A stretch of DNA of 6,126 bases from Anaerolineaceae bacterium (GCA_003501835.1 DNOU01000198.1:1-6126), one strand, 5' to 3'. Positions 1-6,068 are shown, counted from the first letter of the stretch. The notes: a model not told the origin generated them from the letters alone. Numbers and translations are program-made.

Positions 1-60
1 CATTTGACTGGCACCTTCGCGCAGCACTTTTCCCATTGCTTCTGCAAGAGGACCACGCAT
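1..60 (-). CDS. Possible 5' end of a leftward gene, cut by the window edge
   Basis: Reading leftward, an ATG at 60-58 opens a frame with no stop for 20 codons to the window edge. It begins MRGPLAEAMGKVLREG, which has the look of an amphipathic N-terminal helix. The next in-frame stop upstream lies 27 bases before this ATG, so it is the only ATG start available. A weak ribosome-binding match, GGGTGA, sits 4 bases before the ATG (complement of 70-65), partly inside one arm of the inverted repeat described at 67-159. Twenty residues are too few to recognise a family, so no function is proposed. If real, the gene is divergent from the nucleotidase, with about 520 bases between them. The open frame could also be chance. 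Confidence 0.3.
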   Translation of the reverse strand, partial: MRGPLAEAMGKVLREGASQM

Positions 61-66
61 GGAGTC

Positions 67-159
67 ACCCGGGAGAAGGTAAATTAATTAACTGGACAAG
101 TCTCTTATTGAAATTGCCAGCGATAAACCGTATACTGATTTATGTACCTTCTCTCGGGT
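67..159. repeat. Long imperfect inverted repeat, 22-base arms, 49-base spacer
   Basis: Bases 67-88 (beginning ACCCGGGAGAAGGTA) match the reverse complement of 138-159 (beginning ACCCGAGAGAAGGTA) at 19 of 22 positions. In RNA one difference (G72 with U154) becomes a wobble pair, leaving two mismatches in a 22-step stem. The centre (89-137) shows no further pairing and neither arm is followed by a T-tract, so this is not a simple terminator. In a leftward transcript the stem would end 6 bases before the ATG at 60 and would partly cover its weak ribosome-binding match. Possible roles are two inverted copies of a regulator site, an RNA hairpin, or a remnant of a duplicated or mobile sequence. Confidence 0.6.
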
Positions 160-256
160 TTGACATCATTCCATCCAGGGATTTCCCGTCAACCACTATC
201 GGGACGGATACAGGGTCGGGGGAATTCTCTTCGATCTGCACATTGAAGCGGCCCAT
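140..256 (-). CDS. Doubtful 38-residue ORF, possible gene remnant
   Basis: The frame from ATG 256-254 to TAA 142-140 encodes a 38-residue peptide starting MGRFNVQIEENSPDPV and ending SNPREGT. The composition looks protein-like, with acidic, proline and hydrophobic residues in balance, but no family is recognised. The ribosome-binding match is poor (AGG only 3-4 bases before the ATG). The same frame is open after the stop for another roughly 20 codons, which would fit a decayed gene. The stop codon lies inside the right arm of the inverted repeat. It may simply be chance. Confidence 0.2.
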   Translation of the reverse strand: MGRFNVQIEENSPDPVSVPIVVDGKSLDGMMSNPREGT

Positions 257-518
257 TTGCCTGAAGAGTACATTCTGATTTTACGTTCTGCGTGATGCGT
301 GTGGGCTCTGAAGTGAATGAGCCAATGCAAACTCACCGGCGAAAGGAGGGTTCACCCCACTTGTGGAGAGATTGACAATTCGTTTTGCAATACTTCCATT
401 CATAGATTGATCGTGATTGAGCTCCCGATTGTGAATTATGGGAAGAGAATAAGAAATGGCGCATGGTCGATTGCATTGAGGTCTTGATTTCAGAAGAAAG
501 GGGAGAAAGAGATCAAAC

Positions 519-584
519 ATGAAATTTGTGTCACCCGGTGCGAAAGTAAATTCAAATTTTCCAGTTCACAGGAGTAAAAGATGA
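519..584 (+). CDS. Possible 21-residue leader ORF overlapping the nucleotidase start
   Basis: ATG 519-521 opens a 21-codon frame (starting MKFVSPGAKV, ending VHRSKR) that stops at TGA 582-584. That stop overlaps the nucleotidase start codon in an ATGA arrangement, the usual geometry for translational coupling. A purine-rich GGGGAG at 500-505 lies 13 bases upstream, which is longer than ideal. The product is basic, with no hydrophobic stretch and no run of one amino acid that would suggest classical attenuation. The downstream gene has a good ribosome-binding site inside this ORF, so it does not need coupling. The ORF may be coincidental. Confidence 0.25.
   Translation: MKFVSPGAKVNSNFPVHRSKR
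570..574 (+). promoter_or_regulatory. Ribosome-binding site of the nucleotidase gene
   Basis: AGGAG lies 6 bases before the ATG at 581. It fixes that ATG as the start, and the hydrophobic signal sequence begins directly after it. Confidence 0.8.
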
Positions 585-3500
585 CCAAGCGATTTCAGGT
601 TTTTCTGGCAGTTGTATTGGTGCTAAGCTTGACGATCGGGATCATGCAGCCCACCTCCGTGGTACGGGCAGCAGAGACGAAAAGTATCGTCATCCTGGGC
701 ACCTCCGATATCCATGGAAATGTGGACAATTTCGATTACTTTTCAAATACCACTCCCACGGGATCCCAACAACGAGGCTTAACCAAAGTTTGGACCTATG
801 TGCAAGCGGTGAAGGCTTCCAATCCAAACACGATCCTCATTGATAATGGCGACACCATTCAGGGCACACCGCTTTCATACTACTTCAATGTGTTGAAAAC
901 CGATGTGGAAAATCCATTGGCTCTGGCGATGGACACCATGGGGTATGTCTCAGCTACGGTTGGAAATCATGAGTTCAACTATGGTCCAACTGTCTTCAAC
1001 AAGTACAAAGCTGATGCGTCCTTCCCGTTGCTTTCAGCCAATGTCACAGGCTGTCAGGACTACACCTTCGAACCCTATGTGATCAAGGATGTGGATGGGG
1101 TCCAGATCGGCATCCTGGGCTTGACTCCACCGGCGGTGAAATACTGGGAGCGGCCAGAGAACATCGTGGGCTGTGTGTTTGGCGATGCGGTGGATGCAGC
1201 CAACGATTACGTGCCCGAGATGAAGGCAGCCGGTGCGGATGTGATCGTGGTGGCAGCGCACAGCGGGCTGGATGAGACCTATGGCTACGGACGCGAAGAG
1301 AACTTCGTCAAATACCTGGCCAACGAGGTACCCGGCATTGATGTGATCCTGTCAGGACACGACCATGCCAAACTTCCAGCTCAAACCATCAACGGTGTGC
1401 TGGTAACGAATCCCGGAAACTGGACATACAATGTATCCGACATCCGTATCACGGTCACTGGATCCGGCACAGACTGGGTAGTCTCAGAAAAGTCATCAAC
1501 AGCTCAGTCGATGAACACAACCCCTATCACAATAGAGGATCCTGCCTTAAAAGCTCTCCTGCAGCCATATCATGACACAGCGGTCGCATACATCAATACC
1601 CCCATTGGCACAGCCACTGCTGATTTCCCTGGCGGTTTTGCCGCCCGAATTGCAGACGGTCCCACCGCTGACCTGATCAACCAGGTGCAGATGGAAGCTG
1701 CCGCAGATGCCGGCTACCCAGTGGATGCTTCCCTCGCAGCCCTTTTCAACAATAACGCTTACCTTAATGCAGGGCCGATAAAGTTAATGGATGCCTACCG
1801 TCTGTACATTTACGATAACACCCTGTATGTCGTTGAAGCCACCGGTCAGATGGTCAAAGACGAGTTGGAGTGGACCGCCAATTACTTCAACCAGTATTTC
1901 TACGAACCAGCCGGAGTTACTGTCAATTCTGCAGTGCGCGACTACAATTACGACCTTTGGTCAGGTATTGAGTACAAATTGGATGTGACCAAGCCAATAG
2001 GTCAGCGGGTGGTTGAACTGATGCTCAATGGCGAACCATTGGCGATGGATCAAACCATTACGGTGGCTTTGAACAACTATCGGGCTACGAACAAGGCTCT
2101 GTTCGGCCAGGCAAAAATACTCTACCAATCCACTGACCAGGTCCGTGATCTGGTCGTAAATTGGATTGAAGCTCGCGGCACCATTTCACCCAACGACGTG
2201 TTCGTTCAGAACTACACCCTGCTGCCGCCGGTCAACACCTGGCAGAGCAGCACCACTGCCCTTCCGATTACCCGCGAGGATTTTGCTAATCTGTTGTGGA
2301 CCGCTTTTGACCAGTCCGCAGACGAGTACATGAAGATCCCAAGCGACAAGGGTGTTGTTGGCACAAACCTCAACCGTGAAGGTTTGTTCTTCCTGTTGAG
2401 CAACAAAGCCATGGATCCAATTCGTGACGTGGATGTGGACATGACCGCCCTGAAGCCCTACTCGGACGCCAAGACCCTGTCGTCCTGGGCAAAGGGAGCC
2501 ACTGCCTATGCCATCCAGATGGGTATCTTCGTCCCTGCCGATGACAAGATCCTGCCAAAGCAGACTGTGACCAATGCCGAGGCGTTGGCCTGGGTACGCG
2601 AAGCCCGTTTTCCGCCATATACTTTCATTTCCACCAATGATTTTCATGGTCAGCTGGAAACCGGAAAATTGGTGAGCGGAAAATTGGTCGGCGGGGCAGC
2701 CTTTAACATGACCTATATCAACCAGTACAAGGCGCTTAACCCGAAGGGTACGTTGTTGGTTGATGCTGGTGATATGATGCAGGGAACTCCCATTTCCAAC
2801 CTGCTTTTTGGCCGCTCGGTGATCGATGTTTACAACCAGATGGGCTACATGGCGTCGGTTACAGGCAACCACGAGTTTGACTGGGGTCTGGATGCGCTGC
2901 AGCAGCGCATGGACCAGGCGGATTTCCCCATCCTGGCCGCCAATATCTTCTATGCCGGCACCGATACCCGACCTGATTGGGCAATTCCCACCACAATGCT
3001 CACCGTGAAGGGTCAGCAGATCGGCGTGATCGGCGTGACCAGCAAAGATACTCCGGGCATTGTCATGGCAGGTGTTCTGGCTGGCTTGGAGTTCCGCGAT
3101 GTGGGACCGATCGTCAACGAGCTCGCTGCTCAACTGCGGGATGAAGGTGCAGATATCGTGGTGGTGCTGGCGCATATGCCGGATGTGTACAGCGGCGTAG
3201 TCAGCGGCGAGATGCTGAATGTGGCGCAGCCCGGTGTGGATCTGATCATCTCCGGTCACTCACACAGTGGATACACGGGGAAAATTGGCACCATCCCCAT
3301 CATCCAGCAGTATTCCTCCGGCACTGCCATTGGTGTCTCTGACCTGGTCTACGATCGGTTATACCGGACCGTCGTTAATTCCAATCTGAAAGTGGTCACC
3401 ACCTACAACGCCGGTGTGACCCCTGACCCGACCATTGCTGGACTCGTGGCTGGCTACCAGGCTGAAATTGCTCCGGTTGTCAATAAAGTGATCGCCAAAA

Positions 3501-4117
3501 CAACAGGGTTAATCTCAAGAGGTCCAGACCGGTATACCATGGAAGTGCCCATGGGTGACCTGATCGCAGATGCGCAGCGCTGGAAGGGTGGCACGCAGAT
3601 CGCTTTCATGAATCCCGGCGGCATACGAGCGGATATTGCTTACGCAACCTATCCGCACGATATCACCTGGGGTGACTTCTTCACCGTGCAGCCCTTCGAT
3701 AATAAACTGGTCACGATGAATTTGACTGGAGCTCAAATCTACTCTGTCCTTGAGCAGCAATTCAAACCGCCTCAGTCATCGATGAAACTTCTGCAAGAAT
3801 CGGGTCTTCACTATCACTATGACCTGTCCAAGCCTGTAGGCTCCAGGATCACCAGCCTAACCCTGACTGATGGAACACCCATCGCCAATGATGGCAGCAC
3901 TACATACTCTGTGACGATGAATGAATTCATCGCCAATGGAGGTGACGGGTTCTCGGTATTCCTCAGCGGGACGAACGTGACCAGGATCGGCGTAAGTGAC
4001 CTGGATGCACTGATTGAGTTTGTGCAGTTCAAGTATGGGGTTCCCCCAACGAATACCACCATCGATCCAACCATCTACCCAAAGAATGAGGGGCGGATAA
4101 TCAACGATACACCATAA
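581..4117 (+). CDS. Secreted bifunctional 2',3'-cyclic-nucleotide phosphodiesterase / 5'-nucleotidase
   Basis: This 1178-residue exported protein should hydrolyse phosphate from nucleotides and 2',3'-cyclic nucleotides outside the membrane. Residues 1-30 form a signal peptide (TKR, hydrophobic core 7-21, likely cut after VVRA or VVRAA). Module 1 is a metallophosphatase (about 34-295; metal ligands D43, H45, D91, N129, H227, H260, H262; motif GNHEFNYG) plus a nucleotidase C-terminal domain (about 335-545) with CpdB-type motifs LYIYDNTLYVVEATG and VALNNYRA. Residues 563-673 resemble SLH sequence. Module 2 is a second metallophosphatase (about 677-925; D687, H689, D731, N763, H865, H893, H895; GNHEFDWG) plus a 5'-nucleotidase C-terminal domain (about 965-1175) with NPGGIR and NGGDGF. 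The order matches Bacillus YfkN (about 1460 residues), but there is no LPXTG motif or C-terminal membrane segment. Both active sites look intact. Exact substrates are inferred from family. No phosphate-regulation box was seen. Confidence 0.93.
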   Translation: MTKRFQVFLAVVLVLSLTIGIMQPTSVVRAAETKSIVILGTSDIHGNVDNFDYFSNTTPTGSQQRGLTKVWTYVQAVKASNPNTILIDNGDTIQGTPLSYYFNVLKTDVENPLALAMDTMGYVSATVGNHEFNYGPTVFNKYKADASFPLLSANVTGCQDYTFEPYVIKDVDGVQIGILGLTPPAVKYWERPENIVGCVFGDAVDAANDYVPEMKAAGADVIVVAAHSGLDETYGYGREENFVKYLANEVPGIDVILSGHDHAKLPAQTINGVLVTNPGNWTYNVSDIRITVTGSGTDWVVSEKSSTAQSMNTTPITIEDPALKALLQPYHDTAVAYINTPIGTATADFPGGFAARIADGPTADLINQVQMEAAADAGYPVDASLAALFNNNAYLNAGPIKLMDAYRLYIYDNTLYVVEATGQMVKDELEWTANYFNQYFYEPAGVTVNSAVRDYNYDLWSGIEYKLDVTKPIGQRVVELMLNGEPLAMDQTITVALNNYRATNKALFGQAKILYQSTDQVRDLVVNWIEARGTISPNDVFVQNYTLLPPVNTWQSSTTALPITREDFANLLWTAFDQSADEYMKIPSDKGVVGTNLNREGLFFLLSNKAMDPIRDVDVDMTALKPYSDAKTLSSWAKGATAYAIQMGIFVPADDKILPKQTVTNAEALAWVREARFPPYTFISTNDFHGQLETGKLVSGKLVGGAAFNMTYINQYKALNPKGTLLVDAGDMMQGTPISNLLFGRSVIDVYNQMGYMASVTGNHEFDWGLDALQQRMDQADFPILAANIFYAGTDTRPDWAIPTTMLTVKGQQIGVIGVTSKDTPGIVMAGVLAGLEFRDVGPIVNELAAQLRDEGADIVVVLAHMPDVYSGVVSGEMLNVAQPGVDLIISGHSHSGYTGKIGTIPIIQQYSSGTAIGVSDLVYDRLYRTVVNSNLKVVTTYNAGVTPDPTIAGLVAGYQAEIAPVVNKVIAKTTGLISRGPDRYTMEVPMGDLIADAQRWKGGTQIAFMNPGGIRADIAYATYPHDITWGDFFTVQPFDNKLVTMNLTGAQIYSVLEQQFKPPQSSMKLLQESGLHYHYDLSKPVGSRITSLTLTDGTPIANDGSTTYSVTMNEFIANGGDGFSVFLSGTNVTRIGVSDLDALIEFVQFKYGVPPTNTTIDPTIYPKNEGRIINDTP
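2267..2599 (+). other. SLH-like segment between the two nucleotidase modules
   Basis: Residues 563-673 fall outside both catalytic modules. Residues 627-673 follow the S-layer homology pattern: YSD, then W636, then the helix GATAYAIQMGI, a short loop, and P659 leading to TVTNAEALAWV. Upstream, ITREDFANLLW (563-572) resembles the end of another SLH repeat, and LNREGLFFLL (597-606) is a further degenerate match. SLH domains normally come in threes at a protein end and bind cell-wall polysaccharide. Here there is about one full repeat plus remnants, placed internally, and the usual TRAE-type motif reads TNAE. Wall binding is therefore uncertain. Confidence 0.55.
2662..2691 (+). repeat. Tandem duplication of 15 bases inside the nucleotidase gene
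   Basis: CGGAAAATTGGT occurs at 2662-2673 and again at 2677-2688, giving two 15-base units matching at 13 of 15 positions. They encode GKLVS-GKLVG (residues 695-704), in the loop just after the DFHGQLE metal motif of module 2. The frame is kept. Confidence 0.8.
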
Positions 4118-4142
4118 GTCTGCTTGTCCAGGCATGATATGT

Positions 4143-4166
4143 GGAGGGGATCGCAAGATTCCCTCC
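4143..4166 (+). terminator. Hairpin after the nucleotidase gene, weak terminator candidate
   Basis: Ten pairs (GGAGGGGATC with GATTCCCTCC, one G-U wobble) close a GCAA loop of the GNRA type, 25 bases after the nucleotidase stop. The following bases, CGTATATT, are only weakly T-rich. It may end or protect the 3' end of the nucleotidase mRNA, but it is not a textbook intrinsic terminator. Confidence 0.45.
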
Positions 4167-4204
4167 CGTATATTAAAACCCAAACGATCAATCAGGAAAA
4201 TCAG

Positions 4205-4213
4205 TGTTATAAT
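4205..4213 (+). promoter_or_regulatory. Extended -10 promoter element upstream of the helicase
   Basis: TGTTATAAT is a perfect extended -10 (TGnTATAAT). The -35 position at the 17-base spacing (4185-4190, CGATCA) is poor, as is common when the extended -10 is strong. Transcription would start near 4220, giving a leader of about 86 bases to the ATG at 4306. Confidence 0.6.
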
Positions 4214-4255
4214 CACCGCCTGTAATTGCAGTGATCGAGCAGGTAAATTCAATGC

Positions 4256-4279
4256 CCCGCCGGTTTCGGCGGGTTTTTT
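4256..4279 (+). terminator. Intrinsic terminator inside the helicase leader (possible attenuator)
   Basis: CCCGCCG (4256-4262) pairs perfectly with CGGCGGG (4267-4273) around a GTTT loop and is followed by six T (4274-4279). It is oriented to stop + strand transcription. It lies downstream of the -10 element at 4208-4213 and only 26 bases before the helicase ATG, with no room for another promoter in between. Any transcript reaching the helicase must read through it. It could be the true end of the nucleotidase transcript, an attenuator for the helicase, or both. Confidence 0.8.
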
Positions 4280-4290
4280 GTGCAAACACG

Positions 4291-4295
4291 AGGAG
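4291..4295 (+). promoter_or_regulatory. Ribosome-binding site of the helicase gene
   Basis: AGGAG lies 10 bases before ATG 4306, slightly long but usable. It follows the terminator's T-run by 11 bases. It supports the start at 4306 over the in-frame GTG at 4231 and ATG at 4252. Confidence 0.6.
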
Positions 4296-4305
4296 CAACA
4301 AAGTA

Positions 4306-6012
4306 ATGGGATCAACTTTCGAAATTCTGGGTTTGCAACCCCAATTCATTCAGGCTGTTGAAGCCATGGGGTTCACCCAACCTACGCCCATCCAGAATCA
4401 TGCCATTCCAGCCATGCTTGCCGGCAGGGATGTGATTGGACAGGCACAAACCGGCACAGGCAAGACTGCCGCGTTCATGCTGCCGGTCTTGCAGATGCTT
4501 CAACCCGGGCATAAAGCCATCCAGGCGCTGATTCTGGCACCGACCCGCGAACTGGCAAAGCAGGTAGCCGAAGCCTCGCTGCAGCTGGCAGGCGAGACGC
4601 AGGTACGCGTTCTGGCAGTGTACGGCGGACAATCCTATACGATTCAAAAACGTGCCCTGGAGCGCGGGGTGGATGTGGTGGTGGGAACACCCGGGCGGCT
4701 GCTGGACCTGATTTCCCAAAAGGTGCTGGATTTGAGCCAGGTGCATCACCTGGTGCTGGATGAAGCCGATGAAATGCTCGAAATGGGCTTCATTGATGAT
4801 GTCGAAGCGATTTTGAAGGAAATCACCCAGGAACGCCAAATTGCCCTCTTTTCTGCCACCCTGCCTGAAGCCATCCGCAGCCTGGCAAAACGCTACCTGG
4901 TGGACCCGCAAAGGATCAGTCTCAGTCCTGAAAGACTCACGGTGGATGAGACCGAACAGCGTTTTTGTCGGGTGCGCGAGGAAAACAAGTTCGTGGCATT
5001 GACCCGCCTGCTCGAGGTTGAACCGGTGACCAGCGCCCTGATCTTCGTGCGCACCAAGGCTCGCGCTCAAGATCTTGCGGATGACCTGGCGCGTGCCGGA
5101 TTTAAGGCTGGCAGCCTGCACGGCGACCTGAATCAAGCCCGGCGGGAACAGGTGCTTGCACGCTTCCGGGATCACTCAGTGACTTTGTTGGTCGCCACGG
5201 ATGTGGCAGCGCGGGGGCTCGATATCGCCGGGGTCTCTCATGTCTTCAATTATGACGTTCCTCAAGATGCTGAGGATTATGTTCACCGCATTGGACGCAC
5301 CGGGCGGGCAGGGGAAAAAGGGGTGGCGATCACCCTGCTCACCCCGCGTGAACGCAGCCGGCAGGCTCAAATTCAAGCGTATACCCGGCAGCCGGTGAAT
5401 GAATTTTCCGTTCCCACCCGTGAAGAGGTTCAAGCCAAAAGGGATGAAGTTTTCATCTCAAAATTATCCACTCAGCTGATCGCAGGCATGTCGCAGCCGG
5501 AACGGGCTATGCTTGAACGCATCTCCGAGGCTGGACTGAAACCTGCCGAGATCACGCTGGCAGCAATACGCCTGGCGCGGGCAGCTGAAGGCAAGCTTGC
5601 CGATGATGTGATCTCAGAAGAAAGCCGCGAACCCAGGCATATCCAGCTGGAGGAACGCCGGAATTCCCGGGTCAGAAATGATCGTATGGAGAACCATGAT
5701 CGAAAGTCTGAACGCAGCAGGAATCACAGCAACCCCATTCCGCAATATCGCGGCGCCGACCGTGAACGCGAGGTGGGCATGGTCCGCTTATGGATGAACG
5801 TGGGTCAGACCGCCGGGTTGCGCCCCAGTGATGTGGTGGGTGCCATTGCCACCGAGGTGGGTATTCCCGGCAGGGCGATTGGCGAGATCGATATTCGCGC
5901 TGACTACACCCTGTTGGATGTTGCAGAGCAGCATGTGCGCCGGGTGTTGAGCGAAAGCACGGGCAAGTACAAAATGCGCGGCCGTCCCGTAAGGATGCGC
6001 CTGGCAGACTGA
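4306..6012 (+). CDS. deaD: DEAD-box ATP-dependent RNA helicase, DeaD/CsdA type
   Basis: This 568-residue cytoplasmic helicase uses ATP to unwind or remodel RNA. Relatives act in ribosome assembly, cold adaptation and mRNA turnover. All core motifs are present in order: Q motif GFTQPTPIQ (22-30), motif I AQTGTGKT (47-54), Ia PTREL (79-83), GG (107-108), Ib TPGR (128-131), II DEAD (152-155), III SAT (183-185), IV LIFVRT (245-250), V ATDVAARGLD (297-306) and VI HRIGRTGRAG (327-336). A helical segment (about 372-432) and a charged, probably disordered Arg/Asn/Ser-rich linker (about 437-488) precede a DbpA-like RNA-binding domain (about 490-567, VRLWMNVGQTAGLRPSDVVGAI through MRGRPVRM). Layout and motif context (VYGGQSY, MGFIDDVE) fit DeaD/CsdA better than DbpA itself. 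The length is a little under the 629 residues of E. coli DeaD. It appears to be a single-gene unit with its own promoter and two flanking terminators, the first lying in its leader. Confidence 0.95.
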   Translation: MGSTFEILGLQPQFIQAVEAMGFTQPTPIQNHAIPAMLAGRDVIGQAQTGTGKTAAFMLPVLQMLQPGHKAIQALILAPTRELAKQVAEASLQLAGETQVRVLAVYGGQSYTIQKRALERGVDVVVGTPGRLLDLISQKVLDLSQVHHLVLDEADEMLEMGFIDDVEAILKEITQERQIALFSATLPEAIRSLAKRYLVDPQRISLSPERLTVDETEQRFCRVREENKFVALTRLLEVEPVTSALIFVRTKARAQDLADDLARAGFKAGSLHGDLNQARREQVLARFRDHSVTLLVATDVAARGLDIAGVSHVFNYDVPQDAEDYVHRIGRTGRAGEKGVAITLLTPRERSRQAQIQAYTRQPVNEFSVPTREEVQAKRDEVFISKLSTQLIAGMSQPERAMLERISEAGLKPAEITLAAIRLARAAEGKLADDVISEESREPRHIQLEERRNSRVRNDRMENHDRKSERSRNHSNPIPQYRGADREREVGMVRLWMNVGQTAGLRPSDVVGAIATEVGIPGRAIGEIDIRADYTLLDVAEQHVRRVLSESTGKYKMRGRPVRMRLAD

Positions 6013-6023
6013 AATGATCCAAT

Positions 6024-6043
6024 CCCGCCGAAAGGCGGGTTTT
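6024..6043 (+). terminator. Intrinsic terminator after the helicase gene
   Basis: CCCGCC (6024-6029) pairs with GGCGGG (6034-6039) around a GAAA tetraloop, followed by TTTT. It starts 11 bases after the helicase stop. The stem has the same six base pairs as the leader terminator at 4256-4279. Confidence 0.85.
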
Positions 6044-6068
6044 CATTTACCTTTCACAAGGTCATGGA

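Larger units (their letters stand above)
61..518. other. Intergenic stretch with no convincing gene
   Basis: No ORF here has both a good ribosome-binding site and a recognisable product. The open frames at 36-278 (+) and 281-520 (-) lack family motifs and plausible start signals. The stretch holds a long inverted repeat (67-88/138-159), a doubtful small - strand ORF (256-140) and a perfect TTGACA at 372-377 with no good -10 at the right distance. A purine-rich GGAGGG at 345-350 has no start codon after it. It looks like a long divergent regulatory region or decayed sequence. Confidence 0.5.
4252..4305 (+). other. Possible in-frame N-terminal extension of the helicase
   Basis: ATG 4252-4254 is in frame with the helicase, with no stop between them. 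It is preceded by GCAGGT (4239-4244) at a usable distance. It would add 18 residues, MPRRFRRVFCANTRSNKV, encoded largely by the terminator hairpin. The extension is arginine-rich and unlike the usual start of DeaD proteins, and a better ribosome-binding match lies at 4291-4295. The start at 4306 is therefore preferred, but use of this ATG cannot be excluded. Confidence 0.25.

Noticed and set aside
36..278. 80-codon + strand open frame
   Set aside because: It has no convincing ribosome-binding site or known motif, and it overlaps both arms of the inverted repeat and the more protein-like - strand frames.
304..323. GGCTC/GAGCC short hairpin
   Set aside because: It has only five pairs around a ten-base loop and no T-tract, which is within chance expectation.
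372..406. Perfect TTGACA at 372-377 as a nucleotidase promoter
   Set aside because: No acceptable -10 lies 16-18 bases downstream (TCCATT is the best there), and the leader would be about 170 bases. A lone -35 match is not enough.
281..520. 79-codon - strand open frame
   Set aside because: Composition is unconvincing, there are no motifs, and no clear ribosome-binding site precedes its ATG.
526..552. TTGTGT...TAAATT as a promoter close to the nucleotidase gene
   Set aside because: Both elements are weak and the spacing is only about 15 bases.
2186..3259. Long open frame of 357 codons on the - strand
   Set aside because: It lies wholly inside the nucleotidase gene, whose motifs are clear. 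Its product is rich in His and Gln with no recognisable motif, as expected for an antisense shadow.
4231..4305. GTG at 4231 as the helicase start
   Set aside because: It has no good ribosome-binding site and would run through the terminator with an extension not expected in DeaD proteins. AGGAG at 4291 supports ATG 4306.
4312..5175. Open frame of 287 codons on the - strand
   Set aside because: It is antisense to the helicase core. The translation has no family motifs and is a codon-bias shadow.
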